A stretch of 64,000 bases of DNA from Datura wrightii (taxonomy: Eukaryota > Streptophyta > Magnoliopsida > Solanales > Solanaceae), in contig JASDFA010000016.1 of NCBI GenBank assembly GCA_035772735.1, positions 147,448,501-147,512,500 on the forward strand, written 5' to 3'. Below are positions 31,503-42,690 of this stretch, in pieces. A program made the position numbers and the translations under genes. Numbering within the stretch: position 1 is the stretch's first letter; every line of letters begins with the position of its first letter. The notes under the pieces are model-generated. The model saw only the letters and a list, made by a program, of their open reading frames with translations. It ran no database searches and was not told the origin of the DNA.

Positions 31503-33480
31503 TGCAATGACCCATCTATCTTTATAGGGTAATAAAGGCCTAGACACCCTTTTTCTTCCTAAGTGCACAGGAGAAGTGCAGGGAAGTTAAATAAGAGACT
31601 TGTGTTTTAGGAATAAGAAATGTGGAGGATTTTGTGAGCTACTAGTTAGCAGGAATCACTGCACCGGTGGAATTCTCCTATAGTAATACTGTCATGACAG
31701 TTAGAGGTCTACCACTACGGGAGAGGGGAGGGAGAATAACTATTGCGTCCTCAGTGGCGAGGCTCTGGTTTTCATAGCAGGCCCGCTGTAGCGAGCGACG
31801 GGAAATAGTGTGACGGTTTAAGTCAAGATTTTGGGGTTATTCACTCCATTATTCTAAGGCACGAACTTTGAAAGCAGAAGGGTGATTTCTAAGGTCAAAG
31901 CAGTTTCTCCTTCCCATGGTAAGAATTCTAGTCCTTTCTTTCCCTCTTTTGATTTCTTAACACCCTCGAATCAAAAGGTAGTTTTTAATGGTGAATTCCT
32001 AGCTAAGAACCCTAGGTTTGTCAAAACTAGGGTTAGGGTTATAAGAATGATTAGATTTTGACTCCTAAGCTTAAAAGTGGGTAATTGCCATGTGAATGAT
32101 TGAATATTGGTAACTATAACCAAGTTGGTGAAGGTAACTTGATACCTCTGAACGGTCATATTAAGTGACCAATTGATAGTATATGGGATAAGAGAATGGA
32201 AGAGGATAGCATATCTTATCCTGAGATGAGAAGCTCGTGCCTGAGGTAAGCATCCGAGTGAGTAGTTATGACATTAGTGGATCATGTCCGATGCGAGCAT
32301 CTGGAAGAGAAGATGAGTAGGAGTAGGTACCATGCCGGTACAGTACATGAATTTCTAGAGTCCCCTGCAAGTCATGTCTGAAAGGGCAGAATTAAGACCC
32401 TTTGGCATGTATGTACAATGATATGCAGTGATGTGTGCTATATAGTGATGTGACAGAGGCGTGTCCTAGGCACATTACTGAAGGTATGATATCAGAGAAG
32501 GACCGGAAGAGGTCAAATTGATTTGGGAATATGAGGACCATATGAGATAGGAATCCTTGATTGTGTGGTTTACATGTGAATTATAACCTTATTGTACATG
32601 TCTATGTCTGAGTTATTTTACACCTGTATAGTTATATACAGTTATACTAAGTTGATGAATTTATTATTGAGGATTTAGTTATGTACAACTTATGATGAGT
32701 TGATGATTTAATTGTTTAGGATTCAATTATATATAAACTTTTACAGTGTTGATGAATTAATTATTGAGAATATGCTAAGTGAGAATCTAAGATTGTCAGC
32801 TTAGTCGAGTTACTGCCTACATAATACCGATGTAGCGGTACCATTAATGATGTGGCAAGACCGGTGTCGTAGTCTAGCCACCACTGCAGCAAGGCCTAAT
32901 TCAGTAAACAGGCCAGCTTTAACCTTGATCTGAATCATTCTACAAGTTATGTTACCTGGTGATTATCTATTTCAATGGTTTTATGTTGTTTAGTTTACAT
33001 ATATATGTTATTATTTAAGGTCGGCCGATGATTCCTACTAGAATATTATGTTTATACTAATGCTACTCCTGCACTAATTTTCTAAGTGCAGACTGCGATC
33101 CAGGAAGTTCTTCTCCACCCTATCTATAACGACGACGATAGGTTATTTGAGGGTAAGCTGATTTCCTTCTCAGGCTGCTGCAAATCCTCCTACAAGATGT
33201 CTTTGATTTCAAAAATTAATTTATTATTTTATTTTGTTTCCACTACTCTTAAATGATGTTTAAGTTAGAGTCCTTTGTACAGTGACTTTCACTTTCTGAG
33301 GATAGAATAGATATTTCGTGGGTATTTCCTTTGTTCATGCAAATCTTCTGCTATGTGGTTTATGATAATTTATTTGATTAGCTTAAATGTTGCAATTTTT
33401 ATGGGTTAGTTGGGACACGACGGTTCAACTACCGGGGTAGATTAGTGTGGGTGTCAATTACGACCACTTGGGTCGTGACA
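31503..33480 (+). repeat. 3' LTR of element A (1978 bp)
   Basis: It runs TGCAATGACCC...GGGTCGTGACA, with TG...CA ends and a matching terminal inversion. The purine tract expected just before it is badly decayed, so the start is less certain than the end. It is of a different LTR family from I/C, B/D and E. No target duplication can be checked because the 5' LTR is lost. I see no gene inside; the AT-rich second half contains the usual LTR-like stop-dense sequence. Confidence 0.75.
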
Positions 33481-33719
33481 TATATACACCATTTTGCCCC
33501 TTCGTAATATACATTGAAGGATGCATTTTAACATATTTAATTCATGATATAAAAAATTAAGTTAGTTTATAAAATATCAAATATTATTAGTTTGATATAA
33601 AAATATCTATATTAATTGAAAACTTTTATGTATTTGGTGATTTTATCCTTTTACTTTTAATAACGTTTTTTAGGAAAAACTTATTTAACATCTTTTATAA
33701 TAATATTTAAAATTATTTA
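33481..33719 (+). other. AT-rich spacer with the MITE target site
   Basis: I see no coding sequence here. The last nine bases (33711-33719, aattattta) are the left copy of the MITE duplication. Confidence 0.6.
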
Positions 33720-34669
33720 GGGAAAAGATATAAAATCCCCCCTGAACTTGTCCACACAACTCACTTTAGCACTTTAACTTTATGAGTATTTTTTTACCCC
33801 CCCCCCCCATCTCGTTTGAAGTCTATTAAATATCACCCAAAAGGCTAACGTGGTAAATGAATTAAAAAAATATTAAAAAGACACGTAATTGAAAAAAAAA
33901 TTGGGTCCATTGATACTTATATTATTTAATAGAATAAGGAATAAAAAATAAATAAAACCCCCTACCCAACTCTATCTTCTTCTTCAAACCCCCCACCCCC
34001 CCTTCTCCTTCTTCAAATTTGCCATTCCTCTCTTCTTCTTCAACCCATCCCACCACCCCCTTTCTCCTTCTTTACCCCCCCCCCCCCCCCCCGACCTATC
34101 TTCTTCTTCGAACCACCTCATAATTTCTCCTTCTTCAGACCCTCACCCCCACCATTTCTCCATTTTCAACCTCACCTCACCCGCCCAACACCCCCCCCCC
34201 CTCCCTCGAGCACACACACACACACACAAAATACACTTATTTATCAATTTTTCTACTTTGTACTTTCAACATTCAATTGTTTAAGAAAAGTTTTGAATTT
34301 TTTTAAAAAGTAAAGACACCCAATGGAGAAAAGCAACCTCCATTTTTCTTGAATTAATTAGGATTAGAAATTAATTAGTGTATAAAAATATAAGTAAGTA
34401 AAAGAAAAATTTTGGAATGAGCAAAAAGAAATGAAAAAAATAAAAAATTAAAATTAAAATAATTTTCAACGTGGCAATGTCGTTGTAGTAATGTGGCAGT
34501 GACGTGGCGCGAGTGTAAAACACTTCACATTGTGAGAGTGGTGTTATTCTCTTAGGGTGATATTTAATAGACTTCAAACGAGATTAAGGGGGTAAAAAAT
34601 TACATATAAAGTTAAAGTGTTAAAGTGAGTTGTGTGGACAAGTTCAGGGGGGATTTTATGTCTTTTCTC
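33720..34669. mobile_element. Mutator-like MITE (950 bp) with long terminal inverted repeats
   Basis: Inverted repeats of about 119 and 115 bases (33720-33838 and 34555-34669) start GGGAAAAGATATAAAATCC and, on the other side, GAGAAAAGACATAAAATCC. They are bracketed by a perfect 9-bp duplication, aattattta (33711-33719, 34670-34678). Nine-base duplications with long inverted repeats identify the Mutator superfamily. No transposase is present, so it is non-autonomous. The interior is pyrimidine-rich, with C homopolymers (33797-33809, 34077-34092) and a CA run (34210-34228). Confidence 0.9.
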
Positions 34670-34678
34670 AATTATTTA

Positions 34679-35790
34679 TCTATTTGAATAATACTTAATA
34701 CTAAGTTTGTAATGTGATCTTATATCTCCTCTCTTGTGATTTTTTGGCACTATAAAAAACATTAGGTAAATATTAACCTAACATAAAATTCTTCTCTAAT
34801 ACCGACAACATTGATTTTCCCGACAAGAAAAAAAAACAAAAAACTACAACATCCTTGTAACATCATTTTGACAAAAATGCTTTTAAAATAGATAGATTTT
34901 AAAAGTTTGACCCATCGCGATGAGGTCTAAATCAATACAATTATTTGTAAATAGAAATTAATTTTTTATTTTTGTAGGATATATTAATTTGTTACTTCTA
35001 AAAATCGGAAAGTGAAATGTATATTCTATGGGATAAAATTGGGTTCGATAGGAAAACTAGTTGGAATTCGACACATGGAAACATGGGTTAAGCCGAAGCT
35101 AGATTCACAATGGAATCCTTGGTCTAGGATTGATGACATCTTATAGGCAATACCTGCAGTGTATTATGGATGTTAGCATCCTGATATAGCAAGGATCATT
35201 CCATGATCGGGAGACCAATGGTACCTCTTTTATTAGATCGCCTTCTCCTAGTTAGAACTCTTTTCCTAGTTGGTATATGCTCGCAATGATTTTTGTTTTG
35301 ACACCAATTAGCCTCAAGCCTAATTCTAGGCTTTAGGCACATGATGCTACATGAGTACTGTTGAGAGTAGCCTTTTTGATATTATGTCACTAGCATTTTT
35401 GCTCAAGTAAACTCTTTCATGAGAGAACAAGGGCATCTTATCTTCTCTTGAACACAAAATAATTCCATTATCAAGCTCTGAGAATATAAGCAATTTACGA
35501 TTTTCTTATTACTTGCTTGTCACAATTTGTTTTATGATTCTTATTCTTGTTCTTAGAATAATTTACTCGTTCTTGCTCAAATAGTTTAGTTGCAAAATTA
35601 TGGATCTTGTTCAAAATTAATTCACTTGTCTTAACTCTTTTTTTACAAATTTAACTATTATTGCAAACAATTAATTCTTTTTGAAAAATTGTCTTGCATT
35701 ATTGTGGGGATAGGCAATTGTGATATTATGTTGATCTATTGCTTAAACTATTTTTTGGGTCATCAAGACTTACCCACTAAAAAATCTCTA
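34679..35790 (+). other. AT-rich stretch without a gene, possible Tat-type LTR/leader
   Basis: There is no ORF or domain. Its position just upstream of a plus-strand Tat-type gag suggests decayed LTR and leader sequence, but I found no second copy or clear ends. CACTATAAAAAAC at 34748-34760 resembles a CACTA transposon end without a partner. Confidence 0.3.
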
Positions 35791-35794
35791 CCAT

Positions 35795-37200
35795 GTCTAG
35801 ACGCCACATAACAACTTAGCTGTCGGTGATCAACGCAACAATCCCCCAGTAGCAGGCTGGCCTAACCCTTTGGTATCATTAAACTTCTAGGTTTGGAAAC
35901 ACTATAGGAGTTGAACGAGAAAGAGAATATGATCAGGCATCTTCACAAGAAGATGTCAAGAGCAGATATACAAGAGAGAACCACGCTCCAAACAATGTTT
36001 GCGAAAGTGATGGCGAGTACCATAGTGATCAGTACATCCCATAAAAGGGTCAACATCGTCACCTAAGAGAAGCGGGGATGTACCATAGGAAAATCTTTAT
36101 GCTAGAGAAATATATGGACAGGATAATAACTGCACAGAACGTCGGAGCTTTGTCGAAAGATTCTAGGAAGAAAGGATGATGTTTCCCACAATATCGAAAG
36201 ATTGGGATATAGCTGCATTTGTTGATGGTTTAAATCCAAATAACTCTAATGCGTCATGCAAGCTAAAGAAACGCTTGAGAGAATTCCAAGCTAAAATGTA
36301 GAATAAGGTAAACTACATGCACTCGCTAAAATAAGGGCCCAAGATAATAAATGGGATACAACACCAATCAAAGTGCACGATCATTTCTAAGGTAGGCCCA
36401 AAATATCGCGGATTTTAGAGAAAGGAATTTGAGGGGACGATTCAAATCATATTCATCCTCCCAACTACTGAGAGAAATCTCTATGGTGGATCATGAAAGA
36501 ATCAATAGGGGACAAGTAATGAAAAATATGACAAGGTCCAAGGTAGCACCAAGGGATCCAGGAAACATTAAGAAGGCTCAATTCAATAAATAAATCTGTT
36601 CCCTCCCGGATAAATGAAATAAAAACCTATGATGTGACTACAATAACAACTATGTGTATCTAGCTGGGGATTCAAGCACTTGCGAATTGATATGGCAAGG
36701 TTACTCAGGGTAGGGCACATAGTAGAATTCCTTAGAGATTGGGCCAAACAGAACCTTAATAAGAAGCGAAATGTTAAAAGATCGAGGAAATCACTTTAAC
36801 TAAAGTATACTACCTATATGATCTTTAAAGGTGAAATAGTCAGCGAGTTCACCAACTCAGCATGAAAATACAAAAATCTCTATCTCTATCGAAAAGAGGG
36901 AACGAGAATATATGAAACATGATTCAGTCACCTTCACCCGCAAGGATTGCAACGGCCTCACATTTCCATATATGCACTAGTAATATCTCTTCATGTTTTA
37001 AATTTTAGAATTGAGTATGTATTGATTGATCCAGGTAGCTTGGAAAATATAATCCAACTTCGTGTCCTCAAGGAAATATGAATAACTAATAGAATGATTC
37101 CTGCCACAAAGAGACTAGCTAGTCTAAACATGCCAAGTGAATTAACCCAGTTTTAAAATGTGAAATTCAAGAAGATTTGCCAATCGCCTAGGAAATGAAC
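35795..37200 (+). pseudogene. Tat-type Ty3 gag-protease remnant
   Basis: A gag-like stretch (about 36180-36330) reads WDIAAFVDGLNPNNSNASCKL and then LKKRLREFQAK, matching the capsid segment of Tat/Retand elements. After a stop-rich zone the protease reads EYMKHDSVTFTRKDCNGLTFP, then LVISLHVLNFRIEYVLIDPGS (DPGS at 37028-37039) and NIIQLRVLKE. That is the VLVDPGSSANII-type active site of this branch with the catalytic Asp kept. Stops and frameshifts are frequent. Bases 37200-37556 show nothing I can name. The branch is distinct from the chromoviruses around it. Confidence 0.6.
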
Positions 37201-37556
37201 TCTCTAGACTAGTGATAGAGTGAAGCAAGTCTAACCTAGAGTAACAATCGCAAGAATCGGTATAGTCAGTTAATCCAAAATCATAAACACAACAACCAAA
37301 TCTATGATAGAACTAGTGTAGGGTCATAAAATAGTCAAATCTCAGCCATTTGAGGCAACAGTATCATTGTAAAATAGGCATGTTGCATATTTAAAGTTAT
37401 TTTATTTTCTATAACTCTTAGTTACAGGGGAAATACATCCATCGGTGGGATTGCTCCAATTATTATTGAAAGGATCTATTTGTGCATAAGATTAGAACCA
37501 AACATTTACAAGAAAATTGAAAAAATATGTTGTAGTCCATTGAAAATATAATTGAT

Positions 37557-39578
37557 CTATGGGCATACTAGGAGAGATAAGACTAGGAATAATGATATTT
37601 GGCACAAGGTAGGAGTTACCCCGATAGAGGATAAGATGAGAGAAACAAGGCTAGATGGTTCAAGCATGTGTAGAGAAGAGGAACTGTTGCCGCTAGGTAC
37701 GTAGGTGTGAGAGGTTGTCTATGGATGGTTTAAAAATAAGTAGAGGTAGATCGAAGAAATATTTGAGAGAGGTGACAAGATAGGACATAGTACGGTTTCA
37801 GCTTACTGTGGACATGACCATAGATAGAGGTTGTGGAGGATAAGGATTAGGGTAGAAGTTTAGCAGGTAGGAGGGCTTTATATTATTGTTAATCTATATT
37901 AGTAATCATAATATTAATCTTGTAGAATCTTACTCTTCGATTTCTGTTACTCTCTATTGTTTCTTATCATTTGATTATATTTTTTTATAGTATTGTTCTA
38001 TTACAAGTTATTATTTTTGTTACTATGACTTGTTTCTTGTAATTTCATTGTCTTTTTATGGACTTCTTGGTGATGTATCTGGGTTTTATGACACATTTAT
38101 ACTTCTTTTCATAGAGTTTTACACGCCTTTAAGTATTAAATTAAGTAAATAATGATGCTATTTTACTAAGTTGTAGGATTCCTAATGAGTTTGAGGAAAG
38201 ACGCACCATTCACAGAACTTCTGCCAAAAAATAGAGCAGACAGACTGCAAATCCAAAGTGCGGCTCGTAACTTCAACCATGGTCCAATCCATTGAGTTGC
38301 AAAAATTTGTCAGCAAAGTACGAAGCTAGATCCAATCCGCATATTCAATATATGAATCGAAATAATGGAATCATAGATCACAGATTCAAAAAGTTGTCAA
38401 CGTAGATAGCAATCCAAAAAGTGAATATATGGACCGTAAATTTAATATAGGGTCCATAAATTGATGTACGGTAGCCGATAAGGCAATTGAAAATCCAAAA
38501 TATAGTGCAAATTATGGATCATAAATTCAAGATACGGTCCGTAACAGTAAACTGGCCTACCAAATTTAAATTTGGGGTTTTGTTCTTAGTATAATTAGTC
38601 TTTTTAGTCATTTTTCTTGAAATTCTAAACATTACAGTAAAGAATAGAGTAGTTAGAGAGTACCCATTATATTTTGAAGATAAATTAAATATCTATTTCA
38701 GACTTTGAATTTCTCTCTTTTAAATTGATTTGTGAGTTGATCATGCTTAGTTTTCTTCTTTATTCTTCTTTTTCTTCTTCTCTACTCATGAGAAGCTAAA
38801 TTCTTATCTAGGGTTGTGAACCCTATTAATCTCAATTAATATGAAATTATAATGGGCTGCTGTAATTTGTGGTTACAAACATTGATTTCATTCCAAATTG
38901 CACCAATTGTGCTTGAAAGAGACTGTTAGGGTTTGGGTAGAATCAATCAACAATTACCCAAAGCATAACCCTAGCTTAATATATTCACTTAGAGATTTGA
39001 TGAATCTAATTAGCAGTTTACAATCGGTTTTGATTTGAATTTTCATCAATTTGAAAGAGTTGATTGAGATAAACATTACTTGGTCGTCGAAAGACACCAA
39101 ATGGTTGATTTAGTGATTGTTTGCATATTTATAAAGAGTCCAGTTGATGAACCTAGTTGAGTGATTTAGGTGGATCAATCCTATGCGGGAATATACCCCT
39201 AGTGTTTTCTCCTATTGATTTAACTCTTTGCAATCTAGATCTAGCAATTTAGTTTAACTCTCTCTTTACCCATTAACTTGTGTAGCATCTTAGAGCATTT
39301 AATAATATGCTTTACTTAGTAGCCTTGACCAATATTAAGTCCTCCTAGATACGATATCAACTCTTTGTTAGATAATTATATTATCATCGATCGTGTACAC
39401 ATTCCTAATTAGAGGTGGATTCAGGAAATACCACTTGGACCTTTTTTGACTCTTGAGCTGAGGATATATTGAAAATAGTCTCTGAACCTCTGAGGTGGGA
39501 GTAATATTTGTGCTCATTCTACCTTCCTTATACCCCACTTGAAATACATTGGGTTTGTTGTTATTATTGTTGTTGGGT
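37557..39578 (+). mobile_element. LINE 3' end (RTE-like), split by a solo LTR
   Basis: Bases 37557-37860 read GHTRRDK, then VGVTPIEDKMRETRLDGSSM in shifted frames and TVDMTIDRGC, the C-terminal tail of plant LINE reverse transcriptase ORFs. The 3' untranslated end runs to 38070 and resumes after solo LTR H at 39434. There it shows the ttgagctgagg...tctgaacctctgaggtgggag block and the ttgttgttattattgttgttg tail typical of this LINE/SINE 3' end. The 5' part is missing, as is usual for truncated LINE insertions. Confidence 0.72.
38071..39433 (+). repeat. Solo LTR H (1363 bp), probably Athila type
   Basis: Ends are TGATGTATCTGG and AAATACCA (TG...CA), bracketed by a perfect cttgg duplication (38066-38070, 39434-39438). 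Removing it makes the LINE 3' end continuous. It holds several acggtccgtaa-type short palindromes (38410-38560) and near its right side tacgatatc...cgtgtacac, like Athila LTR ends and like LTR F. There is no internal region, so it is a solo LTR. Confidence 0.75.
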
Positions 39579-39949
39579 TTTTTTCCAGCGAGGGCATTAA
39601 TGAGGCAACAAGTATAAAGTGTATTACCAAAATCATTCATTGGAGCTCTAAAACAAGGACTTGGCTAAAGGACTCCTGTGCTGAGCTATAGCCGGGGGAA
39701 AAAGGCTGTGACTCCAGACATCCTAATACACTAGGACTGCCTCGCTGAGCTGACACAATCAAACTGCTCCAACTAGCTCTATAATTAAAATTGTCTTTCT
39801 TCATTACCTCAAGGAAAAATTCATGACCTTGTTCAAAGAAAACATTTCGAATATACAAAGGTCTGTGAATTAGTAGGGTCATTTTGCCCTTGCTTGGTAT
39901 ATTATTAGGGTCAATTGCTCCCCTACGAGAATTAAATAAATGCCATGCA

Positions 39950-40165
39950 TTTTCTCTTCACTAGAAAGAAGTCTTCAGACTTAATAAAAAAGGTTTTACT
40001 AAAACCAACTAAATCATTCTCTAGAATCAAAATTTTAAAATCTCCCACCACAATGATACAGTCCTCGAACACAAAATTGAAAAGGTTCCAAAAAGAATCT
40101 TATGCCTAAAATGAGATTGAGGTGTCCTTCTCATAAGCACCATAAAATATGGTCCCCCTTTATGA
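39950..40165 (-). pseudogene. LINE endonuclease fragment
   Basis: On the minus strand one frame reads IFYGAYEKDTSISF, two stops, then DSFWNLFNFVFEDCIIVVGDF and a lysine-rich continuation ending RKCMAFI. The FW-L-F plus VVGDF spacing is the exonuclease-endonuclease-phosphatase fold of LINE ORF2, where GDFN contains catalytic residues; here Asn is Lys. It is short and isolated. It belongs to a LINE different from, or inverted to, the one at 37557-39578. Confidence 0.45.
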
Positions 40166-40168
40166 AAA

Positions 40169-40670
40169 ATCGGGTGTTTTTACCCTATTTCTTCCTTAAT
40201 ATTATATAATTAATACTCGATCATAATACGAGATTGGAAGTTGTATAAGTAGATTCGGCCAAGAGCTAAGTTTCAGTAAAAGGATTAGAAAACAGAAAAA
40301 TCCTTAAAGACCAACCAAAGTTTTCTCCTAATCCTAGAGTATTTTCCTTGGTCGCTCATAAAAGAACAAAGTTGTGAAAAAGTGGCTAATCTTTACAGTT
40401 AAGTTTTCCCCTTTGATGGTCGGGTACTTACCCTCAATTCCTTCCTTATGAGTAGGATGATAATCCTCGATAATAACACACTACCAGAAGTCATATACTC
40501 CGATTAAGCTATAGCTACAATATTGGCTCTAGTAATATGATTACAAACACAAAAATCCTTAAAAATCAGCCGACACTCCCAATTAATCCAAAATTATTTT
40601 CCTCGATAGTTTGAAATAAAATATAGTTTTGAAAAATGTATTGAGGCATAAAAATCGTTATATCAAAGTG
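40169..40670 (+). repeat. Diverged direct tandem duplication, about 254-bp unit
   Basis: Two adjacent units start cgggtgtttttaccct (40169) and cgggtacttaccctc (40423). They share in order ttccttcctta, aatactcga/aatcctcga, an aaaaatccttaaaga-like block, aatccta and attttcct-g. The copies are strongly diverged. No coding potential is seen. Confidence 0.5.
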
Positions 40671-40938
40671 TTTGACATTAGTCAGCAGAACTACCCAGAC
40701 CTTGCTCCTACTTAATATCTCTCTGTTTTTTGTTGTAAAAACAATGCTAAAATGAATTCTAAGTGTTGGAAGCAAGCAGAAATAGTAGCAAGACTCAGAA
40801 GTGAAGGAACAACTTTATTTATACATTTCAAGGGTAAAAAAATTAGCCAAATCCAAAAATGCTAAGGAAAGAAAAGGAAAATTTACAAGGGCCGACAGTC
40901 AACTAGACTTAAGAGAATCCGCAAGTAGCACCGATCGG

Positions 40939-41760
40939 TTAAATATATATTGCCTTCAGCAAAGCAGCATGAGCTAGTGAATAAACTGGGGAAATTAGGG
41001 GATATGTGGGATCATCCAATGCTGGAGAATGAGGATGTGGCATCTCATCCCCTACTTCATCATTAGACTCACCTGAATTAGAGGTATCCCCTAAAGAACT
41101 TTGCATATCGTCATACAACTCAAGGGCAACCAAAGCCTCAACTTTAATGACACAGACCTCCTTGATTTCTTTTTCAAAGGTCAAATTACCTGATCATATA
41201 GTCCTCCAAGGCCTTCCTCCAAGCACATAGCTAGTCTATAGTGTTATAAGTTCTTCCTTTGAAAATTAGACTCAGCCTTCTCGTTTACCTAGGTGTTCTT
41301 GCAATGATGGTCCACTTGCTGAGATTTTAAAGCATCAAGTTGGACTTGAAGATCTGTCCCCTCAGCTGTTGAATAATTAAGCTTGGCGATAATATCCTAC
41401 TCTTTTCCTTTCAAGCCCTCATCCTCTTTTCTAAGTCGGTTTACATCCCCTTGAAGAGCAGCTTGCTAGCTCTGTTCTTTGTTAATAGTTATCTCTAGGG
41501 CCAAGATTTTCATGCAAGCTCATATTCCCGAGCAATGGGAGTGGCCAGATTAGCCTTGACCTCAAGAGCCTATTCTTTTGGTGTGGCTTCTTACTCATAA
41601 ACATGGGCAGCTTTCATGCTGCAAATATCCTTCTCTTACATGTCTGTGGCTAGATCTAACTGTAGGGCCAACACCTTCAACCTCTGCTCACTCAATTCTT
41701 AGAATCATTCCACTTTCTCTACCTAGTACCTTTAGAATATCACCAAGGCAATCATATTGA
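40939..41760 (-). pseudogene. Remnant of a coiled-coil protein, unknown family
   Basis: Minus-strand frames read, in order, a charged helix (INKEQS, ALQGDVNRLRKEDEGLKGKE, IIAKLNYSTAEGTDLQVQLD, ALKSQQVDHHCKN) broken by stops, then the open frame 41184-40939 ending in an acidic serine-rich tail (SSLGDTSNSGESNDEVGDE). Hydrophobic residues spaced as in a coiled coil support a real but decayed coding sequence. Similar coiled-coil ORFs accompany some plant retrotransposons, but I cannot name this one. Stops include at least four TAG for likely Gln. Confidence 0.4.
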
Positions 41761-42097
41761 CCTGCAAAGAGGGAAGAACTAGAGTTGGAGAAAGAGAGAG
41801 AGAGGCATAAAAATATATATATCTATATAAAGGAGGGACTTAGGCTCGCCTTCGTGTCATATCTCACAATCAGGAATCTCATTTATCTTTTTTCCTACAT
41901 TTTCTCCTGTTTTTCCTAGTCTGTTCATTTAAAAAAAAAAGAAGAAGAAAACCTAACAGTCATGTTTATTCATCCTGACAATTGTTGTCTCTTCCTCTAA
42001 TAATTTCTGCCAAAACTGTTTTCTTCCTCCCCCTCTTCCTTTTCCTTCCTCTCCACATCTTCTTCCACACCTTTCTCTATCTTATGTTAAAAAGAAT

Positions 42098-42291
42098 TAG
42101 AGATAAGTTGATACATCAAATTCTTGGGAATTGTTGATCAAAAAGAAAATTTCTTTCCCGTAGAAAGAAGTTGAAAAAACTTGACTGTAAGAGTTAGAGA
42201 TACGTTGATACATCAAATTCTTGGGAATTATTGATCAAAAAGAAATTTATCCCGTAGAAAGAAGTTGAAAAAAGTTGGCTGTAACATTGAA
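42098..42291 (+). repeat. 97-bp direct tandem duplication
   Basis: Two adjacent copies beginning agataagttgatacatc (42101) and agatacgttgatacatc (42198) share a long nearly identical core with tcttgggaatt, gatcaaaaagaaa and cccgtagaaagaagttg. The second copy has a short internal deletion. Confidence 0.85.
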
Positions 42292-42690
42292 TTTAGTTTA
42301 AGGGATTACTGCCTCGATAGAGGATAAGGGACAAGAATTATTCTTCTTGATTAGGAATTTTTTCCAAATTCAGTTTACTCTTCTCCATCAAGGTAAATCT
42401 TCTCCTTTATTTACTTGCGATTTTTTGTTTATTTACATGTGACTTGATGTTTCATGTTTCTTCTTCCAATCCCTTTTACATCAATAGAGGAATATATAGT
42501 GCATTAGAAGGAAGTTGAAATGAAACTTGGCTGCAACATTGAATTTATTTTAGGAATTACTACCTCAACAGAGGATAGGGAACAAGGATTATTCTTCTCA
42601 ATTAGAAATCCTGCCCAAATTTACTCCTCGCCACTAAGGTAAATCATCACTTTCCACTTTTTGCGATTTTTAGTTTTCCTTTTATGTTTA
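42261..42690 (+). repeat. About 250-bp diverged direct duplication ending in gtaaat
   Basis: Segment 42261-42430 recurs at 42508-42680: agttg...ctg-aacattgaattta, gaggata-ggaacaag-attattcttct, then caaggtaaatc/taaggtaaatc and a gcgatttttt-like tail. Both copies end in a donor-like AAGGTAAAT. Confidence 0.7.

Larger units (their letters stand above)
4409..33480 (+). mobile_element. Old chromovirus element A, split by three insertions
   Basis: Four plus-strand pieces (4409-6428, 16393-18337, 19814-20424, 30837-33480) join into gag, protease, RT, RNase H, integrase, chromodomain and 3' LTR. Three insertions separate them: element C inside the protease, solo LTR F at the integrase zinc finger, and element B after the integrase core. 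At each gap the coding sense resumes after a 5-bp target duplication. At B, for example, FEALYG is followed by an Arg and a Lys-Cys pair on the other side. The 5' LTR is almost wholly missing. Many stops and frameshifts mark A as the oldest chromovirus here. Confidence 0.85.

Noticed and set aside
33797..34092. C homopolymers as assembly gaps or a vector artefact
   Set aside because: They lie inside a MITE with intact inverted repeats and a perfect 9-bp duplication, so they are probably real, though exact lengths may be miscalled.
34748..34760. CACTATAAAAAAC as a CACTA transposon end
   Set aside because: There is no matching inverted end with a 3-bp duplication within reach. The closest, ttttttatagta near 37982, ends in A instead of G and lies in a LINE 3' end.
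39637..39882. Minus-strand 81-codon ORF after the LINE tail
   Set aside because: It has no recognisable domain, and the frame is not continued on either side by related sequence.
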